DNA from: Olsenella timonensis
Lineage (GTDB): Bacteria; Actinomycetota; Coriobacteriia; Coriobacteriales; Atopobiaceae
DNA: 64,000 nucleotides
NCBI RefSeq assembly: GCF_900119915.1
Contig: NZ_LT635455.1
Coordinates: 1,116,001 to 1,180,000, forward strand
Reading direction: 5' to 3'
The translations under genes and the position numbers were made by a program. Each line of letters begins with the position of its first letter. The stretch's first letter is position 1. Of the stretch, positions 16,781 through 25,118 are shown piece after piece. The notes beneath the pieces were generated by a model. That model saw only the letters and a list, made by a program, of their open reading frames with translations. It was not told the origin of the DNA and made no database searches.

Positions 16781-16810
16781 GCGGGCCCCGCTCGACGGAG
16801 CGGGGCCCGC
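16781..16810 (-). terminator. Strong GC hairpin after the zinc-ribbon gene
   Basis: A perfect 13-bp stem: GCGGGCCCCGCTC (16781-16793), a 4-nt loop, and its complement at 16798-16810. It lies 20 nt beyond the stop of the minus-strand zinc-ribbon gene and upstream of the thrS leader. The following bases on the minus strand (TTCGTGTGTGG) are only moderately T-rich. Confidence 0.6.
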
Positions 16811-16830
16811 GAACCGGACTCCTTGGCGCG

Positions 16831-17265
16831 CTACTGCTGGATGCGGGTGCGGCAGTAGGGGCAGACCTTCCAGTCGGCGTTGAGCGGGCGATGGCAGGTG
16901 GGGCAGACGTTGCGGACCTGCGTGTTGCAGATCGGGCAGACCACGAAGTCCCGGTCGATCGGCGCGCCGCACTTGGGGCAGATGCCGTAGTGAGAGAGCT
17001 GGTGCTCGCGCAGGGCGATGTCGAGGTCCTGCTCCTCGCGGTCGATGAGATAGGAGCTCGGGCGCAGGATGACGTAGGCGAGCAGGCCAACGATCGGGAT
17101 GACGGAGATGATGGCCCACATCCACCAGGGCTCCGCGCCGCGGCGCTGGGCGTCGCGGATGACGTAAACGATGGAGAGGATGTAGAGCATGACGACGCAC
17201 ACGACCATGAGGTAGAGGACCATGCGGACCTCGGGGGTGATGAGCTGGTCGAGAAGTTCTTGCAT
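16831..17265 (-). CDS. Membrane-anchored double zinc-ribbon protein
   Basis: 144 aa. Two hydrophobic helices (residues ~14-36 and ~47-68) resemble the PLDc_N/phospholipase-N-terminal membrane hairpin (VIRDAQRRGAEPWWMWAIIS). Three CxxC pairs follow, making two zinc ribbons: CPKCGAP, CPICN, CPTCHRP and CPYCRTR. The soluble C-terminus would face the cytoplasm. The start ATG 17265 has an AAGGAG site. It follows folC by 68 nt on the same strand. Function is unknown; zinc-ribbon hairpin proteins of this kind are common in Actinomycetota. Confidence 0.8.
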   Translation of the reverse strand: MQELLDQLITPEVRMVLYLMVVCVVMLYILSIVYVIRDAQRRGAEPWWMWAIISVIPIVGLLAYVILRPSSYLIDREEQDLDIALREHQLSHYGICPKCGAPIDRDFVVCPICNTQVRNVCPTCHRPLNADWKVCPYCRTRIQQ

Positions 17266-17333
17266 GTCGGGGACTCCTTCTGACGTCGGGCGCTGCGTCG
17301 CGCCGCCACATACAAGCGAGATTGTAGCAAAAG

Positions 17334-18665
17334 CTACCGGAAGAGGCCCACAAGCTCCCCCGCAAGCGTGATTGAGCCGCAGGCGACGTAGCTTTCTCCA
17401 CACAATGCCGACTTCGCGGCGCCGACCGTCGGGTACGTGCCGACCACCTCGACGCCGGCGGCGGCGAAGGCACGGGCGAGCTCGGTCGCCGGCAGCGCGC
17501 GGGGGCTGGCCGTCTGCGTGACGGCGACGCGCGGGAACGCGGCGGCGAGCAGGGCGACGATGCCGTCGACGTCCTTGTCGGCGAGGACCGCGGCGAGAAG
17601 GACGGGGCGCTCGGCCCGCTCGGGCGCGACGTCGGCGAGGGCCTCGAGGAACGCCTCGACCGACTGCGGGTTGTGGCAGGCGTCGATGAGCACGGGCGGG
17701 TCGGGCCGCAGCAGCTGGAAGCGCCCGGGCGTCGGACACCGGACGACGGAGGTGAAGAGCGCGTCGGGGTCGAGGGCGCGACCGAGGTGGGCCTCCGCGA
17801 GGGCGACGGCGCAGGCGATGTTCTGGGCCTGGTAGGCGGGTTTGAGCGCCGCGAGCTCGGCGTAGGTGGCGCGCGGCGTCGTGACGGAGAGCTCCAGCGG
17901 CCCCCCGAGGCGACGCGGGCGCTTCGTGACCTCGAAGCCCGGGCGGACGGGAACGACCCCCGCCTCCCGAGCGCGGTCGAGAAAGACGTCCTCGACGCTC
18001 CTCGGCCGTGCCGTCCCGGCCCCCAGGACGCAGGCGCGACCCGGCTTTATGATGGCGGCCTTCTCGCCGGCGATCTCCTCGAGGGTGTCCCCGAGGATGC
18101 GCGTGTGGTCGAGCCCGATGCCCGTCACGGCGACGGAGCGAATCGACTTCGCGGCCGAGGTGGCATCCCAGCGCCCGCCCAGGCCGCACTCGAGGACCGC
18201 GACGTCGACGCCCGCCTCCGCGAACACCACCATGGCGGCGACCGTGAGCGTGTCGAACTCGGTGATGTCGTAGGGCCGCTCCCCTGCGGCCGAGCGGCGC
18301 GCGTTGACGCGCTCGCCCGCCACACGCGCCGCGGCGACGCCGCGGGCGAAGGCCTCCTCGGAGACGGGACGTCCGTCGACCTCCATGCGCTCGGTGTAGC
18401 TCACCAGCTCGGGCGAGGTGTAGAGGGCGACCCTCAGCCCCTCCCCCGCGAGGATCGCCGCGGTGTAGCGCGCCGTCGACGTCTTGCCGTTGGTGCCCGC
18501 GACCTGTACGCACTCGAAGGCGAGATCCGGGTCGCCGAGCTCGGCGAGCATGTCCTCGACGGGAGCCAGGCTCGGGTTGACACCGAAGCGCAGACTCCTC
18601 TCAAGCACGCCCACGGCATCAGAGAAGCCAGATCGTGGAACGGGGAAAGGAAGGCGGTAACTCAT
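17334..18665 (-). CDS. folC: Folylpolyglutamate synthase/dihydrofolate synthase
   Basis: A 443-aa Mur-ligase-superfamily enzyme that adds glutamate to dihydropteroate and/or gamma-glutamate tails to folates, with ATP. The P-loop region is VQVAGTNGKTSTARYTAAIL. LYTSPELVSYTERMEVDGRPVS and LECGLGGRWDATS are classic FolC blocks, and the C-terminal ligase domain shows VLIDACHNPQSVEAFLEAL. It lies at the downstream end of a folate block (fhs, fchA, folD, folE, then three unusual genes) and starts 48 nt after the FolC-like gene with a GGAG site. It is the orthodox FolC of the window. Confidence 0.94.
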   Translation of the reverse strand: MSYRLPFPVPRSGFSDAVGVLERSLRFGVNPSLAPVEDMLAELGDPDLAFECVQVAGTNGKTSTARYTAAILAGEGLRVALYTSPELVSYTERMEVDGRPVSEEAFARGVAAARVAGERVNARRSAAGERPYDITEFDTLTVAAMVVFAEAGVDVAVLECGLGGRWDATSAAKSIRSVAVTGIGLDHTRILGDTLEEIAGEKAAIIKPGRACVLGAGTARPRSVEDVFLDRAREAGVVPVRPGFEVTKRPRRLGGPLELSVTTPRATYAELAALKPAYQAQNIACAVALAEAHLGRALDPDALFTSVVRCPTPGRFQLLRPDPPVLIDACHNPQSVEAFLEALADVAPERAERPVLLAAVLADKDVDGIVALLAAAFPRVAVTQTASPRALPATELARAFAAAGVEVVGTYPTVGAAKSALCGESYVACGSITLAGELVGLFR

Positions 18666-18713
18666 GGCTGCTCCAGCGTTGTCACGGGCGTCGAGTGCGC
18701 AGGCCCGGGCGGG

Positions 18714-20036
18714 CTAGACCTCGAGGCCCAGAAGATCGTAAACATCGGTAATCAGGGCGGTCGTACCGAGAATCACCACGGGCAGCCCGCACGACCGGGC
18801 ATGGGCGAGCGCCTCCGCGAGGTTATCACAAAAGGTGGCACCCACCCCCGCAGCACGCACGACGTCGGCCTGACGTGCGTCGAAGCGATAGTGGGCATTG
18901 CGCGCACGAACGAGCACCACCTCAGCCGCAACCCCGCACATTCCGAGCGCTACGCCGAGATAATCCTTATCGCTCGGGATGCCCAGCACGACGACCGCTC
19001 TCTCGACGCCGAGCTCGCGCAGCGCCATGCGGACCTCTCGGCAGCTCGCCCGATTGATGCACGCATCGAGGAGTGTAAGGGGGTCGTGGCCCACGACCTC
19101 CATTCGCCCCGGTATGCGCAGGGTGCCCAGGGCGGTGCGCACCTCGTCGTCGAGCATCCCGAGCACACGTCCGGAGCCCGGGGCCACGTCACCGCCACAA
19201 CGGACCCGCCCCAGCATGGACGCCGCAAGGGCGAGGGCGAGGGCGCAGTTGCGCGCCTGGAACGAGCCGAGCACGGGAAGCCGCACATCGGATAGGCGCG
19301 CGTCGCCGAGGCGCACGTCAAAGACGAGGAGGCCCCCTTCGTAGCGGACGTTCTCGGCCTCGAAATCGCGACCGTACACCCTCAGCTCGCACCCGACCCG
19401 CTCGGCTCGCTCCCTCAAGACGCCCATCGCCTCCTCGCTCTGCGGGCCGGAGAATGCCACCCTGACCCCCGTGCGCATCACGTGCGCCTTGTCCGAGGCG
19501 ATGGCGCGCACCGTCGGCCCAAGCTCCCGCGTGTGCTCGAGAAAGACGGTGTTGATGGCGGCGAATTCGTGGCAGACGTTGTTCACGTCATCATAGCGAG
19601 CTCCCTTCCCACACTCGAGCACGTTGGCCTCGCACCCTGAGCGTCGGAAGTGCTCGAGGGCGAGCGCGACCTGGATGCCCATGGGGCTGAGATAGCGTCC
19701 CGGGGGAATCCGGGAAATCACGCCCCTGAGCTCGGGCTCGAGAGACTCGAGGCACGAGACGAGCTCGCCATCAGAGATGGGCCTGCCGTTCACGCGGAAA
19801 CGCTCGTTGAACGACCGAACATGCGGGCTCGTCATGGAGCCCGTCGTAAGCGCACAGCCGAGCGCGCAGGCAGTCATGCGCACGACGGAGCCCTTCCCCT
19901 TACTCCCCGTCACGACAGCGCATGGGGCGCCCGAGAGCCGCTCGAGCAGGGGGGCGCTGTACTCCGGATGGCGCTTGGCCGAATCCGGGTCCTCATAGCG
20001 CAGCATGCCATCAGCCGCGAGATACGACTCATACAC
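18714..20036 (-). CDS. FolC-like Mur-ligase-superfamily amide ligase (divergent)
   Basis: About 440 aa. Homology to FolC/Mur ligases is clear: ATP loop VVTGSKGKGSVVRMTA (the usual GTNGKGS is GSKGKGS), SPHVRSFNERFRVNGRPISD, LECGKGARYDDVN (FolC has ExGLGGRxDxTN) and a C-terminal Rossmann-like domain with HDPLTLLDACINRASCREVRMAL. The missing GLGGR implies an altered substrate site. The start is GTG 20036 (GAGGAC upstream), 23 nt after the RimK-like gene's stop; the next ATG is at 20006. It should join an amino acid such as glutamate to a carboxylate, but the acceptor is unknown. It is distinct from the orthodox folC directly downstream. Confidence 0.8.
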   Translation of the reverse strand: MYESYLAADGMLRYEDPDSAKRHPEYSAPLLERLSGAPCAVVTGSKGKGSVVRMTACALGCALTTGSMTSPHVRSFNERFRVNGRPISDGELVSCLESLEPELRGVISRIPPGRYLSPMGIQVALALEHFRRSGCEANVLECGKGARYDDVNNVCHEFAAINTVFLEHTRELGPTVRAIASDKAHVMRTGVRVAFSGPQSEEAMGVLRERAERVGCELRVYGRDFEAENVRYEGGLLVFDVRLGDARLSDVRLPVLGSFQARNCALALALAASMLGRVRCGGDVAPGSGRVLGMLDDEVRTALGTLRIPGRMEVVGHDPLTLLDACINRASCREVRMALRELGVERAVVVLGIPSDKDYLGVALGMCGVAAEVVLVRARNAHYRFDARQADVVRAAGVGATFCDNLAEALAHARSCGLPVVILGTTALITDVYDLLGLEV

Positions 20037-20059
20037 AAAGTCCTCGGCCTCTTGCCGAT

Positions 20060-20911
20060 CTATCTCAGATCGCCCCCGATCACGTCGATCATGGCCCCGG
20101 CGACATTGACCCCGGTGGCCGCCTCCAACCCGGAAATCCCCGGCATGACGTTGATCTCGCAGAACACGTACCCACCCTCTCCATAGAGCAGGTCTATGCC
20201 CACGAAGTCCAGCCCCGTCTGCTCGTAGACGTCGCGGGCGACGCACTCGAGGGCATCGTCGACGCGTCTGGCGCTCACCTCTGCCCCGAGTGCGACGTTC
20301 GCCCGGAAGTCGCACTCCGAACGGCGCTCCATGCAGGCGAGCGGAAGCCCGCGAACCGCAAACAGTCTCAGGTCGCGACCCGCACTCGATGAGACGAACT
20401 CCTCGAAGACCAGCTCCCTGTCGGCACCGAAGCGCGAGGCGAGAAGTCCCATGTCTGCCTCCGACGAGACGAGCTCGACCTCCGCTCCCTGCGAGCTTGC
20501 GAGCCCCTTTGCCACGAAGGGCACCCCCAGAAGCGACGCCATGCGCTCAAAGCCCTGTCCAGGGGTTCCCAGGACCCATCGAGGAATCGTGAACGCCTCC
20601 GATCGGATGGACACGAGCTGCTCGTACTTGTCAACGAAACGCTCGAAGGGAACGGGGGAGTTATAGGCACGCGGAGCGAGCCGGCCGAGCTCCCGCTTGA
20701 GATGACCCCACTTGTAGCGATTGATGACGAAGTCGCGCGGCTTCAGAGCCTCGTCGTCGTGTCGGAGGGCACCGTCCACGACCTGCGTGTCGAGCACGCC
20801 CACGACGCGCAGGTCGATCCCGCGCCCCTGTGCCTCCTCGACGAGGCGACGGGTGGTGTACGCCCCCGCCATGTCGTCATACCTCTCGACAAGGTAGCCA
20901 CGCACCCTCAT
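20060..20911 (-). CDS. RimK-like ATP-grasp amide ligase
   Basis: 283 aa. ATP-grasp signatures are PFVAKGLASSQGAEVELV (ATP-binding Lys and loop), ELVFEEFVSSSAGRDLRLF, ECDFRANVALGAE (RimK-type GDFRxN) and the metal/phosphate block YVFCEINVMPGISGLEAATG (ExNxxPG). RimK relatives ligate glutamate or similar amino acids to protein, coenzyme F420 or peptide acceptors. The ATG at 20911 overlaps the TGA of the preceding gene by 4 nt, so production is coupled. Its position between an amidohydrolase-like membrane protein and a FolC-like ligase implies a shared carboxylate-amine product, unidentified. Confidence 0.85.
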   Translation of the reverse strand: MRVRGYLVERYDDMAGAYTTRRLVEEAQGRGIDLRVVGVLDTQVVDGALRHDDEALKPRDFVINRYKWGHLKRELGRLAPRAYNSPVPFERFVDKYEQLVSIRSEAFTIPRWVLGTPGQGFERMASLLGVPFVAKGLASSQGAEVELVSSEADMGLLASRFGADRELVFEEFVSSSAGRDLRLFAVRGLPLACMERRSECDFRANVALGAEVSARRVDDALECVARDVYEQTGLDFVGIDLLYGEGGYVFCEINVMPGISGLEAATGVNVAGAMIDVIGGDLR

Positions 20912-22914
20912 TTGACCTTCGCCCTCTCCGAGAAGAGCGCGAAGTAGATGATGAGCGGCACACACACCAACGACACGAGAAGCCCGACGGTCGGGTCGGT
21001 GAAGATCTGCGCCAAGGTAAGAATCGTCCCCAGAATCACGATCACCTGCTCCTCGGAGTGGAGCGAGAGGATGTAGCCCATGTCCCGGGAAACGGACACT
21101 ATGTCGTTCACGCTGTCGAGTCCGAGCGACATCCTTGCAGGGGCGGGAATCCCTATGGAGCAGTCGTCGAGCCTGGGATCGCCAAGGACGCGCAGACTGT
21201 CCGATCTGCCCGCAAAGTTCACGACGACCTTCCCGTGGTCATCGACTCCGAGCAGGCTCATCATATAGGGGCTCAAGCGCGCCACCCCGTGCGCGTCGTC
21301 GGGAAGCGAGGTCCACGTCGCGCGCAGGCTGTACGACGAGCTTCCGACGACACGCTCGAGAATGCGCACCCTCCACCGCGACGCCACGGGACGATGATGC
21401 TCACGGTTGGACCGCGGCCAGCGCAGGAGCTCGATTCGACCCACAAGCCCGAGGTCACGCTGGACGTCCGAGAGCTCCCGCAGGTCCTCGTCCTTGACGC
21501 TCTTGGTTTTCAGGAACATGAACGCACCGTCAGACGAGCGTTCGTAGCATCGCCGCATCAAATCCCGGTGCTCGGCGGAAAGCGCGTCGACCAGATGGGG
21601 GAACTCCTCGGCACGGATGGCACCCAGGGGAAGGTCGAGAAGGCCGAGCAACTTCCTGTAGTAGCGCGGCACCATGACCTTCTCGCCCTGGACCCTGCCG
21701 TCGTCCCCATAGTCGCTGCTGTCGACCTCGATGGGGAGGGAGGTGTCCGAGATGCGATTGTAGAGCGCATACGAGAGACCGCCCGATGCGTGGCTCTCGT
21801 CGACGAGGCGATCGTGGAGAGCGCTCGAGAGGGTCACGCAATCGAGTCGGTCTGCCCTCGGGACGCCAACGGCAAATGTCTCTCGGACCGGGAGGGACAC
21901 CACGACGGCCGCACCGTAGAGCGAGGCGTCGACCTGACGCCCGCACACCTCCTGGATCAGGCGGTTTGTCAGGGCGGCGAACTGACCCTCCTCGGCCTCC
22001 GGGGGATCGTCCGGAGAATCCGCAGATTCGTCGGCCGGGGGCTCGAGGCGCACGAACGCCTTCGCCCCCCTGCCCGTCGCACCCTGAACGCAAACGAGCT
22101 CGTGGTCAGCGAGGCAGGCCGGGAGGCTGGCGGACGACATTCTCACCACGTCCTGCGGAACCTGGCACGACGTCGGCCGGATCCGATAGGCCTCCATACA
22201 GGAAGACCCCCAGTCGAGCGCGGAGAGAGTCCGGATGGCGGCCTCAAGGCCGCGCACCAGGGCGAGAAGCGCCTCGGGCTCGTCGAGCGAGCGGTAGCGG
22301 GCGTTCACCTCGAGCTGTATGCAGTCGGTCCTCGTGGCCGCTGCCACATTCCTGGTCACAGTGTTCTGGGAGCCGGCGTCAAAGAGGCGGTTTCTCCAAA
22401 CGTCCGTCGTCACGCCCTCGAGACCCTCGAACTCATGCTCGAGCGAAAAGCGTAGAAGACGCGCAATGAAAGGGTGGTCATGAAGCGACGGGTCCCCTCG
22501 GCCGTCGGGGCCTGGAGCGGTCCCGAACTCCACCGCGAACGGCCGGTCCGCGGAGCTGCCATGCAGGTCGACGAGAACCCTGATGCCATGACGCTGAACG
22601 TACCTGATGAGCGCACCCTGATACGGATTCGAGGTCGGCTCGTCATAGTTCGGGTCACCACCGCAGCTCGAGGCGGCATAGACGACGTGGCATCCCGTCA
22701 GACGACCGAGCAGACGGGCAATCGCCCCCGTCAGCAGCTCGGCAGGCTTGGCCCTGCCCTCACGCACCTGGTTGACGGCATGGGGTGCCGACACCATGAC
22801 AGGAACGGAGCCACCTTGGAACCGCACGGCCCCGCACCCGCGTCCTTCGTATCCACGGGCGGCGAACGGACGCTCGAGTCGAGCAAGAAGGCGAATGATA
22901 TCCGTGTCGCTCAT
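20908..22914 (-). CDS. N-formylglutamate-amidohydrolase-like protein with C-terminal membrane anchor
   Basis: 668 aa. Residues ~35-235 look like the N-formylglutamate amidohydrolase/zinc-carboxypeptidase fold: VSAPHAVNQVREG (H45), VLVDLHGSSADR (D116, H118) and CIQLEVNARYR (E202) are the expected metal and catalytic positions. Residues ~245-500 match nothing I know. Residues ~510-612 (RLSPYMMSLLGVDDHGKVVV, then SIGIPAPARMSLGLDSVNDIV) resemble a double-psi beta-barrel such as the CDC48 N-domain. Two hydrophobic helices at ~623-661 would anchor it with the bulk cytoplasmic. ATG 22914 follows AAAGG. It is the first gene of a coupled trio with the RimK-like and FolC-like ligases. Function is unknown. 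Confidence 0.75.
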   Translation of the reverse strand: MSDTDIIRLLARLERPFAARGYEGRGCGAVRFQGGSVPVMVSAPHAVNQVREGRAKPAELLTGAIARLLGRLTGCHVVYAASSCGGDPNYDEPTSNPYQGALIRYVQRHGIRVLVDLHGSSADRPFAVEFGTAPGPDGRGDPSLHDHPFIARLLRFSLEHEFEGLEGVTTDVWRNRLFDAGSQNTVTRNVAAATRTDCIQLEVNARYRSLDEPEALLALVRGLEAAIRTLSALDWGSSCMEAYRIRPTSCQVPQDVVRMSSASLPACLADHELVCVQGATGRGAKAFVRLEPPADESADSPDDPPEAEEGQFAALTNRLIQEVCGRQVDASLYGAAVVVSLPVRETFAVGVPRADRLDCVTLSSALHDRLVDESHASGGLSYALYNRISDTSLPIEVDSSDYGDDGRVQGEKVMVPRYYRKLLGLLDLPLGAIRAEEFPHLVDALSAEHRDLMRRCYERSSDGAFMFLKTKSVKDEDLRELSDVQRDLGLVGRIELLRWPRSNREHHRPVASRWRVRILERVVGSSSYSLRATWTSLPDDAHGVARLSPYMMSLLGVDDHGKVVVNFAGRSDSLRVLGDPRLDDCSIGIPAPARMSLGLDSVNDIVSVSRDMGYILSLHSEEQVIVILGTILTLAQIFTDPTVGLLVSLVCVPLIIYFALFSERAKVK

Positions 22915-22931
22915 AATGCAACCTTTCTCAG

Positions 22932-23030
22932 CACGGCGCCGTGGAGAGGAGCGTCCGTCGTGAGTTCTTGCCGAGCGCCCCTCTCGGCAAGCCGTCTTGG
23001 CACCGGATGTTCCCCGCCGTGGCGCCGTGC
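22932..23030. repeat. Palindrome cluster in the folE downstream spacer
   Basis: The 125-nt spacer holds three short palindromic elements. A perfect 12-bp palindrome CACGGCGCCGTG lies at 22932-22943. A hairpin TTGCCGAG-cgcccct-CTCGGCAA lies at about 22968-22990. A second copy related to the first (CCGTGGCGCCGTG) lies at about 23017-23029. None has a T-tract. They may end or process the folate transcript before the three-gene cluster, or form an operator pair for that cluster. Confidence 0.45.
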
Positions 23031-23039
23031 GGGTAGACG

Positions 23040-23624
23040 CTACAGCCCGAGCAGGCGCAGGGCCTCCTCGCGGGTCTTGAGGTCGCGGAGGCAGCCGCGC
23101 ACCGCCGAGGTCGTGGTGAGCGCCCCGGCGGCTCGGATCCCGCGCATCGTCATGCAGGTGTGCTCCGCCTCGAGGACCACGAGCACGCCGAGCGGGTCGA
23201 GCTCTCGCACCATGGCGTCGGCGATCTGGCCGGTGAGACGCTCCTGCACCTGGAGCCGGCGCGCATACCCGGAGACGCATCGCGCGATCTTGGAGAGCCC
23301 GGTGATCCTGCCGTCACGCGGGATGTAGCAGACGTGGGCCCGCCCGGTGAACGGCAGGATGTGATGCTCGCACAGGGAGGAGAACGGGATGTCCTTGACA
23401 ATCACCATCTCCTGGTTTCCGGGCTCGTGGAACTGTCTGCGCAGGTGGGCGCCCGGGTCCTCCTGCATGCCGCCGAGAATCTCCTCGCAGGCGCGCGCCA
23501 CGCGGTCGGGCGTGCCGAGAAGCCCCTCTCGGTCCGGGTCCTCCCCAATCGCGAGCAGAAGCTCGCGCACGGCGGCCTCCACGCGCGGGCGGTCCAGCGT
23601 CTTGAAGCTCAGGTCATCTGACAT
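23040..23624 (-). CDS. folE: GTP cyclohydrolase I
   Basis: A 194-aa enzyme converting GTP to 7,8-dihydroneopterin triphosphate, the entry step of folate synthesis. Zinc ligands are visible in [10 protein letters not shown] (C85, H88) and in [12 protein letters not shown] (the distal Cys). [17 protein letters not shown] is the conserved GTP-site helix. Full length. The ATG begins immediately after the folD TAG, so it is last of the coupled set fhs-fchA-folD-folE. Confidence 0.97.
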   Translation of the reverse strand: MSDDLSFKTLDRPRVEAAVRELLLAIGEDPDREGLLGTPDRVARACEEILGGMQEDPGAHLRRQFHEPGNQEMVIVKDIPFSSLCEHHILPFTGRAHVCYIPRDGRITGLSKIARCVSGYARRLQVQERLTGQIADAMVRELDPLGVLVVLEAEHTCMTMRGIRAAGALTTTSAVRGCLRDLKTREEALRLLGL

Positions 23625-24479
23625 CTAGCGAACCATCCTCTCGGCGGCCTCTACCACATGCTTGGCGAGAATCGCGGTGGTCACGGCACCGATCCCCCCG
23701 GGAACGGGCGTGATGGCGCCGACGATGTCGCGCACGGCGTCATAGTCTACGTCACCCACGAGCCGACCGCTCCCCTCGTCCCAGTTGATGCCGACGTCCA
23801 CGACGGTCTGCCCCGCGCGCACGCACGACGCCCCCACCATGCGCGGACGACCCGCGGCGACGACGAGGACGTCGGCAGCGCGGCAGGCTCCGGCGAGGTC
23901 GCGCGTCCTCGAGTGGCACATGGTCACGGTGGCGTCGCGGTCCTGGAGCATGAGCGAGACGGGACGGCCGATCACGAGCGAGCGACCGACGACGGTCACG
24001 CGCGCGCCCGACAGGGCCACGCCGTAGTGGTCGAGCACCGCGAGCACGGCCTCCGCCGTGCAGGGGGGAAAGCCGTAGCCCCGGCCGGCGAGGGTGCCGT
24101 AGAGCGAGGCGGGCGTGGCGCAGTCCACGTCCTTGTCGGGTAAGAGCAAGGCGCAGACGGCCTCCTCGTCGAGGTGCTCCGGAAGCGGGCGGAGGAGCAG
24201 GCACCCGTGGACGGCAGGGTCGGCGTTGATGGCAGCGACCTCGTCCAGCAGGTCGTGCGTCGAGCAGTCGGCGGGGAGGGTCACGCGCCGCGCCGCGATC
24301 CCGACGCGCTCGCAGCGCTTGAGCGCGCCGCGCTCGTAGGAGAGGTCGTCGGCGCGCTCGCCCACGCGCACGACGGCAAGCGTGGGCGTGACGCCGAGCG
24401 CGCCGAGGGATGCCGAGCGGACGGCCAGTCGCTCGGTCAGGGCGGAGGCGACGTTCGCGCCGCGCAGCTCGAGCGCCAT
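23625..24479 (-). CDS. folD: Methylene-THF dehydrogenase (FolD family, cyclohydrolase residues replaced)
   Basis: 284 aa. FolD normally carries out both the NAD(P)-dependent dehydrogenase and the cyclohydrolase steps between methylene- and formyl-THF. The NADP domain is present (VTVVGRSLVIGRPVSLMLQ), as are KDVD (residues 116-119) and the C-terminal TPVPGGIGAVT. In the substrate site the YxxxK motif reads Y48-ERG-A52, so the catalytic Lys is Ala, and the usual VQLPLP Gln is Leu96 (LLLRPLP). These changes predict loss of cyclohydrolase activity. The neighbouring fchA could supply it. The ATG at 24479 overlaps the fchA TGA by 1 nt. Confidence 0.92.
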   Translation of the reverse strand: MALELRGANVASALTERLAVRSASLGALGVTPTLAVVRVGERADDLSYERGALKRCERVGIAARRVTLPADCSTHDLLDEVAAINADPAVHGCLLLRPLPEHLDEEAVCALLLPDKDVDCATPASLYGTLAGRGYGFPPCTAEAVLAVLDHYGVALSGARVTVVGRSLVIGRPVSLMLQDRDATVTMCHSRTRDLAGACRAADVLVVAAGRPRMVGASCVRAGQTVVDVGINWDEGSGRLVGDVDYDAVRDIVGAITPVPGGIGAVTTAILAKHVVEAAERMVR

Positions 24480-25105
24480 CAGCGGACGGACCTCTCGGCG
24501 TGACGCCGCACGAGGGCACGCGCCCGCGGCACGAACTCGTCCAGCATCTCGGCGCACGCGGACTCGATGCTCGTCGTCGTGTCGTCATGAGGCAGGCCGT
24601 CGGTGTTCACGTAGACGTTGACGCTGGCCGCCTGGAGCGCCGCGGCGGCGAGGACGGCACCGCATGCGACGTCGGAGACGAGCAGCCGGGAGCAGATCCC
24701 GGACATCTCCTCGAGCAGCACGATGGCGCGGCAGCACTCCCCCATCATCGCGAGCGGCGCCATGCAGGCGTCCCTGGTCGCCGCCTCGATCGCCGCGCGG
24801 CGGCGCGGGTCGTCCCGCGGCAGGGCGTAGGCCTCGAGCAGGGGCGAGAAGCCCGTGGCATCGTCCTCGACGAGCTCGAGCAGCCTGAAGCGAACGTCCT
24901 CGGCGTCCTCCATGACGCTGGCGAGCGCGCCCTCGACGGCGGCATAGCGGGGCTTGCCCACGGTGAGGGCACCCGCCATGGAGCAGAGCGCCGCAGCCAG
25001 CGAGCCGGCGAGAGCCGCCGCGCCGCCGCCGCCGGGGACGCCGTCGCTCGAGGCGAGCCGATCGGCGAACTCCTCGCAGCTCAGCTCCGTGAGCCTCTCT
25101 TCCAC
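24479..25105 (-). CDS. fchA: Formiminotransferase-cyclodeaminase family / methenyl-THF cyclohydrolase
   Basis: A 208-aa all-helical protein of the FTCD C-terminal family. Members are formimino-THF cyclodeaminases, or FchA-type methenyl-THF cyclohydrolases when they stand alone in C1 operons. The signature PGGGGAAALAGSLAAAL is at residues ~24-40. The gene starts with GTG at 25105 after a GAGGGGG site, 13 nt behind fhs, and overlaps folD. No hut (histidine) genes are nearby, so methenyl-THF cyclohydrolase is the better reading, complementing the apparently crippled FolD. Confidence 0.88.
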   Translation of the reverse strand: MEERLTELSCEEFADRLASSDGVPGGGGAAALAGSLAAALCSMAGALTVGKPRYAAVEGALASVMEDAEDVRFRLLELVEDDATGFSPLLEAYALPRDDPRRRAAIEAATRDACMAPLAMMGECCRAIVLLEEMSGICSRLLVSDVACGAVLAAAALQAASVNVYVNTDGLPHDDTTTSIESACAEMLDEFVPRARALVRRHAERSVR

Positions 25106-25118
25106 GAGACCCCCTCGC

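Noticed and set aside
24479-25105. Histidine-degradation formimino-THF cyclodeaminase
   Set aside because: No hut genes are near. The position between fhs and folD and the altered FolD favour a methenyl-THF cyclohydrolase role, although the family alone cannot decide.
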